A stretch of 64,000 bases of DNA from Streptomyces griseiscabiei (GCF_020010925.1 NZ_JAGJBZ010000003.1:1054001-1118000), one strand, 5' to 3'; counted from the first letter of the stretch, positions 24,485 to 34,868 are shown. The notes: generated by a model not told the origin, from the letters alone. A program made the numbers and translations.

Positions 24485-25312
24485 TTGCCCGTCCTGACGT
24501 CAGCAGCCGCGCTTCCCGGTGCCGGTGCCCTCCAGCGCGTGGTGCGCGAGGCCGCCCGGCGCCGCGCGGTGCGGGTCGCGCTGTTGGTCGGCGGGCTGTT
24601 CGCGCTGGGCGTCCTCTGCGGGGGGCGTGCGAGCGCGACGGAGAGCACCTCGGCCCCGTCACCGCTGTCGTCCACGGTCACCGCGGCCGTCACCGAAGCC
24701 ACCGGTCCGGCCGCGGAGCAGGTCGCGCGTCCGGTGGTCGAGCAAGCCGTGCGGCCGGTCGGTGAGCCGGTCGTGGAGCACGTCGTACGACCCGTCACCG
24801 AGCAGGTCGTACGGCCGGTCGTGGAGGACGTGGTGCGGCCGGTCACCGAGCAGGTCGTGGTGCCGGTGGGGGAGCTGGTGGAGTCCGTCACCGAGGGACT
24901 CGGTGGGGTGACCTCCCAGCTCCCGCCGGTGAGCGGGCTGCCGTCGCTGCCCGGGGTGCCGGAGCTTCCGGAGTTGCCGGCCCTGCCCGGCTGGACCACG
25001 TTGCCGGTCGAGGCACCGCCCGTCGAGGTGACGCCGCTGGAGCCGGGGCGGGCGGCGGCCGAGAGGCCGGGCCCGACCGTGGCCGACGACGACGGCGGGC
25101 GCGACGGCGAGCGGACCTCCGGGCCCCACGTGGCCGTCGGGTACGGGCCGCATGCCGCCGCCCTCGGCGCGGTGGCCGTGTCGGCTCCGCGCCGGGACAC
25201 CGGTGCCGGGGTCGCGTCCCTCGTGCGAGTGCCTGCGCAGCAGCACCCCGACGGTCTGCCGACCGGCACGCCGAGCCGTACACCGTCGCCTCCTTCGACC
25301 GGGCGCCGCTGA
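24485..25312 (+). CDS. Exported repeat-rich protein, possibly frameshifted at its 3' end
   Basis: No enzyme motif. A hydrophobic signal or anchor (RVALLVGGLFALGVLCGG) follows a basic start. Then come repeats of the form VVRPVTEQVV/VVRPVVEDVV (about 24715-24870), a Pro/Leu-rich stretch with LPELPALPG, and an Asp/Gly/His region. The start is uncertain: a TTG at 24485 lies 11 bases after GGGAGG; a TTG at 24311 is in the same frame but sits directly on its possible ribosome site. The frame ends at 25312, but the next frame continues with coding-like sequence to 25395 and ends DRHRDIPEFPG, so a one-base slip near 25240-25275 is suspected. It lies upstream of sucC. Confidence 0.55.
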   Translation: MPVLTSAAALPGAGALQRVVREAARRRAVRVALLVGGLFALGVLCGGRASATESTSAPSPLSSTVTAAVTEATGPAAEQVARPVVEQAVRPVGEPVVEHVVRPVTEQVVRPVVEDVVRPVTEQVVVPVGELVESVTEGLGGVTSQLPPVSGLPSLPGVPELPELPALPGWTTLPVEAPPVEVTPLEPGRAAAERPGPTVADDDGGRDGERTSGPHVAVGYGPHAAALGAVAVSAPRRDTGAGVASLVRVPAQQHPDGLPTGTPSRTPSPPSTGRR

Positions 25313-25395
25313 GCCTCGTGCCCGGCGCCCCCGTGGCCGACGCCACGGACGGGACCCGGGACCGGCACCGGGACATCCCCGAGTTCCCCGGCTAG

Positions 25396-26116
25396 AGCCG
25401 GTTCCTCCACCCCCGCCGCACCGCCGCGCGGGGGCGGCACAGGGAGGGCTGCCCGCCGTCCCGGTGCCCTCGCCCTGCTGAGCCCTCGCCCTGCTGAGCC
25501 CGGCCTCTCGGCGCCGGCCGCGCACCGCCCCGGTCCCGCACGGCTCCCCCGTACTCGGATTCCCCAAGGAACTGACGTTCGTATGAACAGCGAACTCCGC
25601 GATCCCCGCCGCTCCGACGTGATGGCCGTCGGCCGTGCCGCCCGCGGGCCCTGACCCCGCGCGGGCGGTCGCCTGCGGGCAGCAGCCCGCAGGCGGTGGT
25701 GGACGACCGCCCATCGGCTGAAACCCGGACGGCCGAAAGCCGTCGGCCTGGTCCGGGTGGGAGCCGGGGGCGGTGGCGGAGGGTCCCCGAATGGGGAGGG
25801 GATCCCCCGCCGAGGGGCCCTTCGGAAGAGGTGAAGGGCCTCGGAGGGATCTCACCGGACGTACCCCCGTCCGGTGAGATCCCGCACGCGCGGCACGCGG
25901 TGCCAGTGAGCGCGGCATCATGTGACAGGTATCACCGCTCAGGTGTGACCCTCGATTTAGGGGCCCTCCGGAAGCAGCGATAACCTGCGAGACGGACATG
26001 CCGCGCGCTCGGACACCGTGTGCGCCTCCCTTGTGACTCTCGGCGGACGTCACGTTGCCCTTCGCGGCACGCCCACGCATCAGACGAACCGCGATCACTG
26101 ATAGGGACGGAAGCGC
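25396..26116. other. Intergenic region before sucC with strong hairpins
   Basis: About 720 bases. It holds a 23-codon frame (25583-25654), a hairpin CGCCTGCGGGC-AGCA-GCCCGCAGGCG (25670-25695) and a second, 15-bp hairpin GGGATCTCACCGGAC/GTCCGGTGAGATCCC (25846-25883) that looks like a terminator. The last 230 bases are the likely promoter and leader region of sucCD. No RNA class is recognised. Confidence 0.5.
25583..25654 (+). CDS. Possible 23-residue leader peptide
   Basis: ATG 25583 is preceded by AAGGA twelve bases upstream and gives an Arg-rich 23-residue product ending ARGP, followed 15 bases later by a strong hairpin. The arrangement resembles a leader peptide with attenuator, but there is no run of a single regulatory amino acid and it could be chance. 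Confidence 0.2.
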   Translation: MNSELRDPRRSDVMAVGRAARGP

Positions 26117-27295
26117 GTGGACCTGTTCGAGTACCAGGCGAGGGACCTCTTCGCCAAGCACGGTGTACCGGTGCTGGCCGGTGAAGTCATCGACACGCCT
26201 GAGGCGGCGCGCGAGATCACCGAGCGGCTGGGCGGCAAGTCTGTCGTCAAGGCGCAGGTGAAGGTCGGTGGTCGAGGCAAGGCCGGCGGCGTCAAGCTCG
26301 CCGCCACCCCGGACGAGGCCGTGGCCCGTTCGACGGACATTCTCGGGATGGACATCAAGGGCCACACGGTCCACAAGGTGATGATCGCCGAGACCGCTCC
26401 GGAGATCGTCGAGGAGTACTACGTCTCCTACCTCCTCGACCGCACCAACCGCACCTTCCTCTCCATCGCCTCCGTCGAGGGCGGCATGGAGATCGAGGAG
26501 GTGGCGGCCACCCGCCCCGAGGCCGTCGCCAAGACGCCGATCGACGCCAACGTGGGTGTGACCCCCGAGGTCGCCCGTGGCATCGTCGAGGCCGCGCACT
26601 TCCCGGCCGAGGTCGCCGACAAGGTCGCCGACATCCTCGTCACGCTGTGGAAGACCTTCATCGACGAGGACGCCCTCCTCGTCGAGGTCAACCCGCTGGC
26701 GAAGGTCGCCTCCGGTGACGTCCTCGCCCTCGACGGCAAGGTCTCCCTGGACGAGAACGCGGACTTCCGCCACCCCGACCACGAGGAGCTCGTCGACCAC
26801 GCGGCCGCGAACCCCCTCGAGGCCGCCGCCAAGGAGAAGAACCTCAACTACGTCAAGCTCGACGGTGAGGTCGGCATCATCGGCAACGGCGCGGGTCTCG
26901 TCATGAGCACCCTGGACGTCGTCGCGTACGCCGGTGAGAACCACGGTGGCGTCAAGCCGGCCAACTTCCTCGACATCGGTGGTGGCGCCTCCGCCGCCGT
27001 CATGGCGAACGGCCTGGAGATCATCCTCGGCGACCCGGACGTCAAGTCCGTGTTCGTCAACGTCTTCGGTGGCATCACCGCCTGCGACGAGGTCGCCAAC
27101 GGCATCGTGCAGGCGCTGCAGCTGCTCGCGGACAAGGGCGAGGAAGTCACCAAGCCCCTCGTCGTCCGCCTCGACGGCAACAACGCCGAGCTGGGTCGCA
27201 AGATCCTCTCCGACGCCAACCACCCGCTGGTCCAGCGCGTGGACACCATGGACGGCGCGGCCGACAAGGCCGCCGAGCTCGCGGCTGCGAAGTAA
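26117..27295 (+). CDS. sucC: Succinyl-CoA ligase (ADP-forming) beta subunit
   Basis: A 392-residue ATP-grasp protein, the normal SucC length. It starts with [19 protein letters not shown]; the nucleotide-binding segment [19 protein letters not shown] and the C-terminal CoA-ligase region ([14 protein letters not shown], then [18 protein letters not shown]) are clear. With SucD it catalyses succinyl-CoA + ADP/GDP + Pi to succinate + ATP/GTP in the citric acid cycle. GTG 26117 follows AGGGACGGA. The gene is 21 bases from sucD, so the two form an operon. It is strongly biased to optimal codons, consistent with high expression. Confidence 0.97.
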   Translation: MDLFEYQARDLFAKHGVPVLAGEVIDTPEAAREITERLGGKSVVKAQVKVGGRGKAGGVKLAATPDEAVARSTDILGMDIKGHTVHKVMIAETAPEIVEEYYVSYLLDRTNRTFLSIASVEGGMEIEEVAATRPEAVAKTPIDANVGVTPEVARGIVEAAHFPAEVADKVADILVTLWKTFIDEDALLVEVNPLAKVASGDVLALDGKVSLDENADFRHPDHEELVDHAAANPLEAAAKEKNLNYVKLDGEVGIIGNGAGLVMSTLDVVAYAGENHGGVKPANFLDIGGGASAAVMANGLEIILGDPDVKSVFVNVFGGITACDEVANGIVQALQLLADKGEEVTKPLVVRLDGNNAELGRKILSDANHPLVQRVDTMDGAADKAAELAAAK

Positions 27296-27316
27296 GGGAA
27301 GAGGGACAGAACAGCC

Positions 27317-28201
27317 ATGGCTATCTTCCTGAACAAGGACAGCAAGGTCATCGTCCAGGGCATGACCGGTGCCACGGGCATGAAGCACACCAAGCTCATG
27401 CTGGCCGACGGCACGAACATCGTCGGTGGCGTGAACCCCCGCAAGGCGGGCACGTCCGTCGACGTCGACGGCACCGAGATCCCGGTCTTCGGCACCGTCG
27501 CCGAGGCGATCGAGAAGACGGGCGCCAACGTGTCCGTCCTCTTCGTACCGCCGGCCTTCGCGAAGTCCGCCGTCGTCGAGGCCATCGACGCCGAGATCCC
27601 GCTCGCGGTCGTCATCACCGAGGGCATCGCGGTCCACGACTCGGCCGCGTTCTACGCGTACGCCGTGTCGCAGGGCAACAAGACCCGGATCATCGGCCCG
27701 AACTGCCCCGGTCTCATCACCCCGGGTCAGTCGAACGCCGGCATCATCCCGGGCGACATCACCAAGCCGGGCCGCATCGGTCTGGTCTCGAAGTCCGGCA
27801 CGCTGACGTACCAGATGATGTACGAGCTCCGTGACATCGGCTTCTCCTCGGCCGTCGGCATCGGTGGCGACCCGGTCATCGGTACGACGCACATCGACGC
27901 GCTCGCCGCGTTCGAGGCCGACCCCGACACCGACCTGATCGTGATGATCGGTGAGATCGGTGGCGACGCGGAGGAGCGCGCGGCCGACTTCATCAAGGCC
28001 AACGTGAAGAAGCCGGTCGTCGGCTACGTCGCCGGCTTCACGGCGCCCGAGGGCAAGACCATGGGCCACGCCGGCGCCATCGTCTCCGGCTCCTCCGGTA
28101 CGGCCGCCGCGAAGAAGGAGGCCCTGGAGGCCGCCGGCGTCAAGGTGGGCAAGACGCCCACCGAGACGGCGAAGCTCGCGCGCGAGATCCTCAACGGCTG
28201 A
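27317..28201 (+). CDS. sucD: Succinyl-CoA ligase alpha subunit
   Basis: A 294-residue SucD of normal length. The N-terminal CoA-binding Rossmann domain begins with [15 protein letters not shown]; the domain-2 motif [12 protein letters not shown] and the phospho-histidine loop [21 protein letters not shown] are present. It carries the phosphorylated His intermediate of the SucCD reaction. ATG 27317 has GGGAAGAGGGA upstream. The operon ends in a perfect 34-base palindrome. Confidence 0.97.
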   Translation: MAIFLNKDSKVIVQGMTGATGMKHTKLMLADGTNIVGGVNPRKAGTSVDVDGTEIPVFGTVAEAIEKTGANVSVLFVPPAFAKSAVVEAIDAEIPLAVVITEGIAVHDSAAFYAYAVSQGNKTRIIGPNCPGLITPGQSNAGIIPGDITKPGRIGLVSKSGTLTYQMMYELRDIGFSSAVGIGGDPVIGTTHIDALAAFEADPDTDLIVMIGEIGGDAEERAADFIKANVKKPVVGYVAGFTAPEGKTMGHAGAIVSGSSGTAAAKKEALEAAGVKVGKTPTETAKLAREILNG

Positions 28202-28225
28202 GCTCTTCAGCCCGGCTGAGCCTTT

Positions 28226-28259
28226 GCGGGCCCGCACCCCACGTGGGGTGCGGGCCCGC
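28226..28259. terminator. Perfect 34-base palindromic terminator after sucCD
   Basis: GCGGGCCCGCACCCCAC and its exact reverse complement are adjacent, 24 bases after the sucD stop and just before the stop of the minus-strand gene ending at 28272; it probably serves both. Confidence 0.85.
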
Positions 28260-28271
28260 TGGCGTATCGGC

Positions 28272-29159
28272 TCAGTGGGCTTCCGGGTGCAGGCGTTCCG
28301 GGCCCGCGGCCGCCGCCGATCTGAGCCTGGCGCGGAGCTTCTGCTCGGTCTTGGAGAGAGGGCCGGGGGCCGCCTTCGGCGGGATGCCCTGGACGGGGGC
28401 GCCCGGCGGGACCGGGGGCTCGTAGTGGTCGGGGGCGGTGTGGAGGGTGAGGGTGGTGGTGGCGAGGAGGAGGGTGGTGAAGGCGATGGCGGCGTGGATC
28501 CAGCGGCGGGCGCGCAGATCGGCCCGGGCGCGGAGGGCGGGGGGCTTCGTGGGTCCCGGGCGGATGCCGGAGGGGAGCGTGGCCAGGAGGCGGTTGAGGT
28601 CGTCGGGGGCGACCGGCTCGGGCAGGCGCGCGGCGACGGTCGCGCGGGCGTAGAGGAGGCGGCCCGCCGCCGCGGGCGTGCTGGCCTCGGTCTCGGCGGC
28701 CGTGTCGGGGAGGTCGAGACCGACGCCGTCGTAGAGGAGCAGGGTGCGCCGGTACGGGGGCGGCAGTTCGAGCAGCGCGGTCAGCAGGGCGCGGCCGGTG
28801 GGGTCGGCCGGCGGGGGTTCGGGGTGCCGGCGGGGGCGCAGCCGGTGCCAGGGGGAGAGGGCGTAGTCATGGGCGGCGGCCCGCACCCAGCCCGCCGGGT
28901 CCCGGTCGACGGCCACCTCCGGCCAGCGGTGCCAGGCGAGCTGGAAGGCGCGCTCCACGGCCTCGCGGGCGAGTCGGTGCTGCCCGGTGAGCAGGTACGT
29001 CTGCTGGACGAGGGTGGGGGCGCAGTACGCGTACAGGGCGTCGAAGGCCTGAGCGGGGGTCAGGGGGGCCGGGGTGCGGGGCCGGGCCGGATCGTCGGCG
29101 GCGGGGGCGCCGTCCGTGCCGAGGGGCTGCTGGTACCACTCGGTCCCAGGCCCGGTCAC
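28272..29159 (-). CDS. Sigma-factor-like protein with C-terminal membrane helix
   Basis: A 295-residue protein. Residues about 35-165 resemble ECF-type sigma factor segments ([58 protein letters not shown]) but the -10 and -35 recognition helices look degenerate. A membrane helix near residues 224-243 ([17 protein letters not shown]) and an extracytoplasmic tail follow. The GTG at 29159 is preferred because GGGAGG lies seven bases upstream; a longer frame back to 29303 overlaps the divergent gene. A membrane-tethered sigma-like protein could be an anti-sigma-regulated or structural derivative rather than an active sigma. It is divergent from the DUF6350 gene. Confidence 0.65.
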   Translation of the reverse strand: MTGPGTEWYQQPLGTDGAPAADDPARPRTPAPLTPAQAFDALYAYCAPTLVQQTYLLTGQHRLAREAVERAFQLAWHRWPEVAVDRDPAGWVRAAAHDYALSPWHRLRPRRHPEPPPADPTGRALLTALLELPPPYRRTLLLYDGVGLDLPDTAAETEASTPAAAGRLLYARATVAARLPEPVAPDDLNRLLATLPSGIRPGPTKPPALRARADLRARRWIHAAIAFTTLLLATTTLTLHTAPDHYEPPVPPGAPVQGIPPKAAPGPLSKTEQKLRARLRSAAAAGPERLHPEAH

Positions 29160-29285
29160 CGGATCGCCTCCCGCCGTAGCGACCTCTGTCGGAGCAACCC
29201 TCGTACGAAAAAGCACATAAGCACATATTGGGCGACACGTGCACGAATCCTTTGTTACGCCGGTAAAGCGCGTGTCGTTGGGAGC

Positions 29286-31388
29286 ATGGCCGACGTGACT
29301 CACGCGACCGACCCGAACGAGCCGAGGCCCATGTCACCGACGGCGTCCCTGTACGCGTCCTCACCGAGGTCTCCGCTGTCGCCTCTGATCAGGCGGGCGC
29401 GCCGGCGGTCGTCCAAGCTGGTGGCCGGGATGCTGGGCGGGGCCCTGGCGGCGGGGCTCGGGCTCGGGGCGTTCGTCGCCCTGGTGATGATGCTGTGGAT
29501 CAGCTCGCCGTACCCGGACAGCGGGCCCGGCGGGGCGCTGCACGTGGCGGCGGCCCTGTGGCTGCTCTCCCACGGGGTGGAACTCGTCCGCGTCGACACG
29601 CTCTCCGGTGCCCCCGCCCCGGTCGGCCTCGTCCCCCTCCTCCTGCTCGCCCTTCCGGCGGTGCTGCTGCACCGGTCGGCCCGTGACCACGCGGGTGAGG
29701 GCTCGGCCGTGAGCGCCCGCGCGATGTGGGCCGGGCTCGTCATCGGTTACGCGGCGGTCGGCGCGGTGGTCACGCTGTACGCCTCGGGTGGAGTGCTGCG
29801 GCCCCGGTGGCTGTGGGCCGCGCTGTGCGTACCGCTGCTCGCGGCGCTCGCGGCGGGTACCGGGGTGTGGGCGGGGCGCGGGCGCCCCCGGCTGCCCCTG
29901 CCCGCGCTCCTCGGCGGTACCCCGGCGACGGCATGGCGACGGCATCTCGCGGCAGCCGCCGGGCGGGCCGCCGGGGCGGGGATGCTCGTGCTGGCCGGCG
30001 GTGGTGCTCTGCTGGTGGGCGTGTCCCTGGTCTGGCACGGCGGCGCGGCCCGCGACTCCTTCCTCCAGCTCACCGAGGCGCTGTCCGGGCGGTTCGCCGT
30101 ACTGCTGCTCTGCCTCGCCCTCGTACCGAACGCGGCGCTGTGGGCGGCGGCGTACGCGCTCGGTCCCGGGTTCGTGCTGGGCGCCGGGGACACGGTCGAG
30201 CCGCTGGCGGCGGCGGCTCCGGCCGTGGCGGTCCTGCTGCCGCCGTTTCCCCTGCTCGCGGCCGTCCCGGAGGGCGGGGGCACGCCGGTGTACTGGGCGG
30301 TGGGCGCGGTGCCGCTGGCCGCGGGGGCGACGGTCGGATGGTTCACCGGGGCGCGGGCCGCGGCCGACCGGGCGGCGCCGTGGTCCCCGTGGCGGACGGT
30401 CGGCGCGACCCTCCTCGCGGCCCTCCTCTGCGCCATGGCCTTCGCCCTGCTCACCCTCCTCTCCGGCGGCCCCCTCGGTCTCGCCGCCCTGGCCGACTTC
30501 GGACCCGTGTGGTGGCGGACGGGCGGCGCGACCGTGGCCTGGGTGAGCGCGGTGGGAGTACCGGTCGCCCTCGGGGCGCGGTGGGCGCGGGTGCGGGCGC
30601 GCAAGCGGGCGGAAGCGGCGGAGAAGGCCGGGCGGACGGGTACGGGCGGGGTGCCTGGGGCGCGCGCCGGGGTGGCCGCGGGCGCGGAGCGTGCGGCGGG
30701 GACAGGGGTGTCCGCCGGGGAGAGATCTGGGCGGCGGTTTGGGAGAGGGGCTCTGGCGAGGGTGTTCCGGCACGGGGCGCGGAAGGGCGGGACGGCCTCC
30801 GGTGACTCCGGTGACCTGAGGGTGACGACCGCCGGGGCCGTCCTCGCACAGCCGACGGGGTCGACGGAGCCGACGGGGCCGGCAGGGTCGTCAGCGGCAT
30901 CGGTGTCGTCGGTGTCGTCGGAGCCGAAGACGCGGCCTCGTGGTCAGCGGCTCCCGCTTCTCCCGGGACGCCCACGCCGGCTCCCGGCATGGCTCTCCAG
31001 ACCGAGGAGGCGTTCCGGCGAGCGGCCGATGCCGGGGGATTCGGCGCCGATCGCGAACACCGGTGCGAAAACCGGTTCACGACCAGGGTCTGAACCGGAC
31101 ATGGGGTCGGGCTCGGGCTCAGGTGCGGGTGCGGGTGCGGGTGCTGAGGGTGGCGCTGGCGCTGGGGCCGGCACCGGCGACGGCGACCGTCCCTCCGACG
31201 CCCTCACGCCGTACGACGCCCTCGACCCGTACGCCTCCAAACCCACCGCTCCCACGCCGCCCGCACCCCCGCCCGTCTGGGACCCGGGCTCCCGCACGGC
31301 CCGCTGGGCGGCACTGCGCGAGGCGGCCTCCACCGACCGGCACGAGCACCGGGACGTCCCCGACCCCACCCCCGACGAAGCCCCCTGA
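29286..31388 (+). CDS. DUF6350 polytopic membrane protein
   Basis: A 700-residue integral membrane protein. A basic N-terminus (about 1-45) precedes some ten hydrophobic segments between residues 48 and 440, then about 250 residues of disordered, repeat-rich cytoplasmic tail (Ser/Val and Gly/Ala runs such as [21 protein letters not shown]). The membrane part fits DUF6350, annotated in some actinobacteria as related to cell division/PerM-type proteins; its function is not settled. ATG 29286 is chosen; ATG 29331 is a possible shorter start. The gene often precedes purN in Streptomyces, as here. A clean terminator follows at 31395-31427. Confidence 0.78.
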   Translation: MADVTHATDPNEPRPMSPTASLYASSPRSPLSPLIRRARRRSSKLVAGMLGGALAAGLGLGAFVALVMMLWISSPYPDSGPGGALHVAAALWLLSHGVELVRVDTLSGAPAPVGLVPLLLLALPAVLLHRSARDHAGEGSAVSARAMWAGLVIGYAAVGAVVTLYASGGVLRPRWLWAALCVPLLAALAAGTGVWAGRGRPRLPLPALLGGTPATAWRRHLAAAAGRAAGAGMLVLAGGGALLVGVSLVWHGGAARDSFLQLTEALSGRFAVLLLCLALVPNAALWAAAYALGPGFVLGAGDTVEPLAAAAPAVAVLLPPFPLLAAVPEGGGTPVYWAVGAVPLAAGATVGWFTGARAAADRAAPWSPWRTVGATLLAALLCAMAFALLTLLSGGPLGLAALADFGPVWWRTGGATVAWVSAVGVPVALGARWARVRARKRAEAAEKAGRTGTGGVPGARAGVAAGAERAAGTGVSAGERSGRRFGRGALARVFRHGARKGGTASGDSGDLRVTTAGAVLAQPTGSTEPTGPAGSSAASVSSVSSEPKTRPRGQRLPLLPGRPRRLPAWLSRPRRRSGERPMPGDSAPIANTGAKTGSRPGSEPDMGSGSGSGAGAGAGAEGGAGAGAGTGDGDRPSDALTPYDALDPYASKPTAPTPPAPPPVWDPGSRTARWAALREAASTDRHEHRDVPDPTPDEAP

Positions 31389-31394
31389 TGGTGT

Positions 31395-31427
31395 GAAGGC
31401 GCCCCCGGAGTGTCCGGGGGCGCCTTC
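31395..31427. terminator. Bidirectional terminator
   Basis: GAAGGCGCCCCCGGA, three bases, TCCGGGGGCGCCTTC: a perfect 15-bp stem seven bases after the DUF6350 stop, facing the minus-strand gene ending at 31451. Confidence 0.85.
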
Positions 31428-31450
31428 AGAAGTGGGTCAGGGGCGTGGGG

Positions 31451-32236
31451 CTACTGCGCGCCCAGGATGTCGCGGAGCGGGCCCTCGGGGAGGAGGTCCT
31501 TGCAGGACTTCGCGGAGGTGGTGGTGAGGGAGTCCTCGACGCAGGTGTAGTAGTCGCGGTAGACGAACTGGGCCGTGAACGTGATCACGACGATGGCGAG
31601 GGCGATCGTGGAGGTCACCAGCCCGCTGATGGCCGCCGTCCGCTGGGGGCGCCCACTCGGCTCGGGCGCCGCGGGCCGGGACGGGTCCGGGGTCTGCGGC
31701 TTGGCCCGCAGCGCGCTGACGGCCCAGTACACGGCCAGCGAGCCGAGCAGCAGGGCGACGTACGGCCAGGCGAAGAGCGCGAAGAAGAAGGCCCACATGC
31801 CGCAGAGCAGTGCGTACCGGGCGCGGCGCTGGGCGGGGTCCGTCGGGTCCCAGCGCAGTCTGCCGCCGGGGCCGCCCTCGGGCCCCTGGCCGGAACCGCC
31901 CGGTCCGCCCTGGCCGCCGGAACGCTCACCGAAGGGTCCGCCGGAGGAGCGGCCGGGCTGCCGGTCGCTCCACTGACTGCCCCACGGCGAACGACCACCG
32001 CCCCGCCCCGATCCGTCGTCGGAATCCCGGCCGTCGGGCCGGCGCGGCTGCCACGGCCGGTCGGGCGCGCCCTCGGGCGGCGGTGCGAACGGGTTGTCGT
32101 CCGAAGAGCCCGCGCCCCGGCCCCGTCCGGGCTGCCCGGACTGCTCGGGGGCGTCCTCGCTCTCGCGCGGAGGCGTGGGCGAGGAACTCCGCTCGCGCGA
32201 CAGGAGCGAAGGAAGGCGGAGGCTGCGGTCCGGCAT
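31451..32236 (-). CDS. Membrane protein with disordered N-terminus
   Basis: A 261-residue protein. Residues 1-125 are Ser/Gly/Pro/Arg-rich and disordered. Two hydrophobic segments (about 136-165, ALLCGMWAFFFALFAWPYVALLLG) and one near 195-225 (AAISGLVTSTIALAIVVITFTA) follow, then a short tail with two Cys. The architecture is DUF4190-like, but I cannot assign a function. ATG 32236 has AAGGGGAAG upstream. It is convergent with DUF6350 across a terminator and divergent from purN. Confidence 0.75.
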   Translation of the reverse strand: MPDRSLRLPSLLSRERSSSPTPPRESEDAPEQSGQPGRGRGAGSSDDNPFAPPPEGAPDRPWQPRRPDGRDSDDGSGRGGGRSPWGSQWSDRQPGRSSGGPFGERSGGQGGPGGSGQGPEGGPGGRLRWDPTDPAQRRARYALLCGMWAFFFALFAWPYVALLLGSLAVYWAVSALRAKPQTPDPSRPAAPEPSGRPQRTAAISGLVTSTIALAIVVITFTAQFVYRDYYTCVEDSLTTTSAKSCKDLLPEGPLRDILGAQ

Positions 32237-32612
32237 CAGGAGTGCGTCTTCCCCTTGGTGAATACGGCGATGAAGAACTAGGGCGATGGAGAACTAGGGC
32301 GATGAAGGAACTGGGAGGTGTGCTCGGCGGTGAAATCTACTGGTGGCGCATGAGCTGTCACTCCGTGAACGCCCCGCATACCGACCGCGTTCCCGAGCCC
32401 ACTCCTCGCAGACGCTACCTTCCGGCCACGCCCCCGTCCCACGGGGGCCGTCCGGTGTGCCGGTATCGTTGCTGACGGTCGGCCGCTTCGTAGACTTCCC
32501 CGTATTGGGGGACGCGAAGCATTCGTATGAACATACAAGTGCGCGGGACGCGTGTGCGTAGGTGGCCGACGGACCGAACGTCGCCCGCAGTACCCGTAGA
32601 AAGGGCCCCACC
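32237..32612. other. Divergent region upstream of purN with a 16-base triple repeat
   Basis: Contains three tandem copies of GCGATGAAGAACTAGG (32267-32314, the last diverged) and a conventional purN promoter. I see no ZTP riboswitch although the downstream genes are purine genes. Confidence 0.5.
32469..32496 (+). promoter_or_regulatory. Vegetative promoter of purNH
   Basis: TTGCTG (32469-32474), a 16-base spacer and TAGACT (32491-32496) form a good housekeeping-sigma promoter about 115 bases before the purN start. Confidence 0.6.
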
Positions 32613-33242
32613 GTGGCCGCCAAGCCCGTGGCCAAGCGCCTCGTCGTGCTGGTCTCCGGATCAGGCACCAACCTCCAGGCGCTGCTGGACGGCATCGAGA
32701 CCACCGGCGCCGAGGCCTACGGAGCCGAGATCGTCGCCGTCGGAGCCGACCGCGACGGCATCGAGGGGCTCGCCCGCGCCGAGCGCGCCGGGCTGCCGAC
32801 CTTCGTCCGCCGGGTCAAGGACCACGAGACGCGCGACGAGTGGGACAAGGCGCTCGCCGAGGCCGTCGCCGCGTACGAGCCCGATCTCGTCGTCTCGGCC
32901 GGGTTCATGAAGATCGTCGGCAAGGAGTTCCTGGCCCGGTTCGGCGGGCGGTTCGTCAACACGCACCCGGCGCTGCTCCCCAGTTTCCCGGGGGCCCACG
33001 GGGTGCGGGACGCGCTCGCGTACGGCGCCCGGGTCACCGGCTGCACCGTCCACTTCGTCGACGACGGCGTCGACACCGGGCCGATCATCGCGCAGGGCGT
33101 GGTGGAGGTCCGGGACGAGGACGACGAGAGCGCTCTGCACGAGCGCATCAAGGAAGTCGAGCGAAGGCTGCTCGTCGATGTCGTGGGGCGGCTCGCCCGC
33201 AACGGCTATCGCATTGAGGGACGAAAGGTAGTTATCCAGTGA
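32613..33242 (+). CDS. purN: Phosphoribosylglycinamide formyltransferase
   Basis: A 209-residue GAR transformylase; it moves the formyl group of 10-formyl-THF to GAR in step three of purine synthesis. The phosphate loop [13 protein letters not shown], the catalytic Asn/His in [12 protein letters not shown] and the catalytic Asp in DDGVDTGPI are present. The GTG at 32613 is chosen for its GAAAGGG ribosome site and for giving the usual family length; a start at 32562 would add 17 atypical residues. The stop overlaps the purH start (GTGA), so the two purine genes are co-translated. Confidence 0.95.
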   Translation: MAAKPVAKRLVVLVSGSGTNLQALLDGIETTGAEAYGAEIVAVGADRDGIEGLARAERAGLPTFVRRVKDHETRDEWDKALAEAVAAYEPDLVVSAGFMKIVGKEFLARFGGRFVNTHPALLPSFPGAHGVRDALAYGARVTGCTVHFVDDGVDTGPIIAQGVVEVRDEDDESALHERIKEVERRLLVDVVGRLARNGYRIEGRKVVIQ

Positions 33243-34801
33243 CCGCCGACAGCAACAAGCGGCCCCTTCGCCGGGCGCTCGTCAGCGTCTACGACAAGAC
33301 CGGTCTCGAAGAGCTCGCGCGCGGGCTGCACGAGGCCGGTGTCGAGCTGGTCTCCACCGGCTCCACCGCCGCGAAGATCGCCGCGGCCGGCGTCCCCGTC
33401 ACCAAGGTCGAGGAGCTGACCGGCTTCCCCGAGTGCCTGGACGGCCGGGTCAAGACCCTGCACCCCAAGGTGCACGCGGGCATCCTCGCCGACCTGCGCC
33501 TGGACAGCCACCGGCAGCAGCTCGACGAGCTGGGCGTGGCCCCCTTCGACCTGGTCGTCGTCAACCTGTACCCGTTCCGCGAGACCGTCGCCTCGGGGGC
33601 CACCCCCGACGAGTGCGTCGAGCAGATCGACATCGGCGGCCCGTCGATGGTCCGCGCGGCGGCGAAGAACCACCCGTCGGTGGCCGTCGTCACCAGCCCG
33701 GCGCGGTACGCCGATGTCCTGAACGCCGTGCAGGACGGCGGTTTCGACCTGACCACCCGCAAGCGGCTCGCCGCCGAGGCCTTCCAGCACACGGCCGCGT
33801 ACGACGTCGCCGTGGCCTCCTGGTTCGCCTCCTCGTACGCCCCCGCCGACGACTCGCAGTTCCCCGACTTCCTCGGGGCCACCTGGGAGCGCGCGCACAC
33901 CCTGCGGTACGGCGAGAACCCGCACCAGCCCGCCGCGCTGTACGTCTCCGGGAGCGGCGGTCTCGCCGAGGCCGAGCAGCTGCACGGCAAGGAGATGTCG
34001 TACAACAACTACACGGACACGGACGCCGCGCGCCGTGCCGCGTACGACCACGACGAGCCGGCCGTCGCGATCATCAAGCACGCCAACCCCTGCGGGATCG
34101 CGGTCGGCGCGGATGTCGCCGAGGCGCACCGCAAGGCGCACGCCTGCGACCCGCTGTCCGCGTTCGGCGGTGTGATCGCCGTCAACCGTCCGGTCAGCAA
34201 GGAGATGGCGGAGCAGGTCGCGGAGATCTTCACCGAGGTCATCGTCGCGCCCGGCTACGAGGAGGGGGCCCTGGAGGCTCTCGCCAAGAAGAAGAACATC
34301 CGGGTCCTGAAGGCCCCGGGCGCGCCCGGGGCGCCGGTCGAGCTCAAGCCGGTCGACGGCGGCGCGCTCCTCCAGGTGACCGACCGGCTCCAGGCCGACG
34401 GCGACGACCCCGCCCACTGGACCCTCGCGACCGGGGACGCCCTCTCCGCCGACGAGCTGGCCGAGCTGTCCTTCGCCTGGAAAGCCTGCCGGGCCGTCAA
34501 GTCCAACGCGATCCTCCTCGCCAAGGACGGGGCCTCGGTCGGCGTCGGCATGGGGCAGGTCAACCGCGTCGACTCCGCGAAGCTCGCCGTCGAGCGGGCC
34601 GGCGAGGAGCGCGCGCGGGGCTCGTACGCCGCCTCCGACGCGTTCTTCCCCTTCCCCGACGGGCTGGAGATCCTCACCGCCGCCGGCGTCAAGGCCGTGG
34701 TGCAGCCGGGCGGTTCGGTCCGCGACGAACTGGTCGTCGAGGCCGCGCGGAAGGCGGGCGTGACGATGTACTTCACGGGCACGCGGCACTTCTTCCACTG
34801 A
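33239..34801 (+). CDS. purH: Bifunctional AICAR transformylase / IMP cyclohydrolase
   Basis: A 520-residue enzyme of normal length. The N-terminal MGS/IMP cyclohydrolase domain ([36 protein letters not shown]) and the C-terminal AICAR transformylase domain with the catalytic Lys-His pair ([10 protein letters not shown]) are both clear. It catalyses the last two steps of IMP synthesis using 10-formyl-THF, the cofactor produced by FolD (41936) with one-carbon units from GlyA (54030), both in this window. The GTG at 33239 overlaps purN. A hairpin terminator follows. Confidence 0.97.
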   Translation: MTADSNKRPLRRALVSVYDKTGLEELARGLHEAGVELVSTGSTAAKIAAAGVPVTKVEELTGFPECLDGRVKTLHPKVHAGILADLRLDSHRQQLDELGVAPFDLVVVNLYPFRETVASGATPDECVEQIDIGGPSMVRAAAKNHPSVAVVTSPARYADVLNAVQDGGFDLTTRKRLAAEAFQHTAAYDVAVASWFASSYAPADDSQFPDFLGATWERAHTLRYGENPHQPAALYVSGSGGLAEAEQLHGKEMSYNNYTDTDAARRAAYDHDEPAVAIIKHANPCGIAVGADVAEAHRKAHACDPLSAFGGVIAVNRPVSKEMAEQVAEIFTEVIVAPGYEEGALEALAKKKNIRVLKAPGAPGAPVELKPVDGGALLQVTDRLQADGDDPAHWTLATGDALSADELAELSFAWKACRAVKSNAILLAKDGASVGVGMGQVNRVDSAKLAVERAGEERARGSYAASDAFFPFPDGLEILTAAGVKAVVQPGGSVRDELVVEAARKAGVTMYFTGTRHFFH

Positions 34802-34821
34802 GCCGTCCCGCACACGCGAAC

Positions 34822-34853
34822 GAGGGCCCGCCGATCGTGACCGGCGGGCCCTC
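34822..34853. terminator. Terminator after purH
   Basis: GAGGGCCCGCCG and CGGCGGGCCCTC form a 12-bp stem with an eight-base loop, 20 bases after the purH stop and facing the minus-strand gene that ends at 34869. Confidence 0.8.
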
Positions 34854-34868
34854 GCCGTGCTGCCACGG

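Noticed and set aside
24659..28237. A 1192-codon open frame antisense to sucC and sucD
   Set aside because: It is a product of GC-biased third positions of sucCD; composition is repetitive Arg/Gly/Val/Asp and it lacks any domain, while sucCD on the other strand are certain.
28224..29285. A long upstream extension of the DUF6350 gene
   Set aside because: It runs antisense through the sigma-like gene and the terminator, has no coding character, and the ATG at 29286 gives a normal membrane protein.
32237..32612. ZTP riboswitch upstream of purN
   Set aside because: No GTGACTGGCG or CGCCTGGGC blocks; a plain -35/-10 promoter is seen instead.
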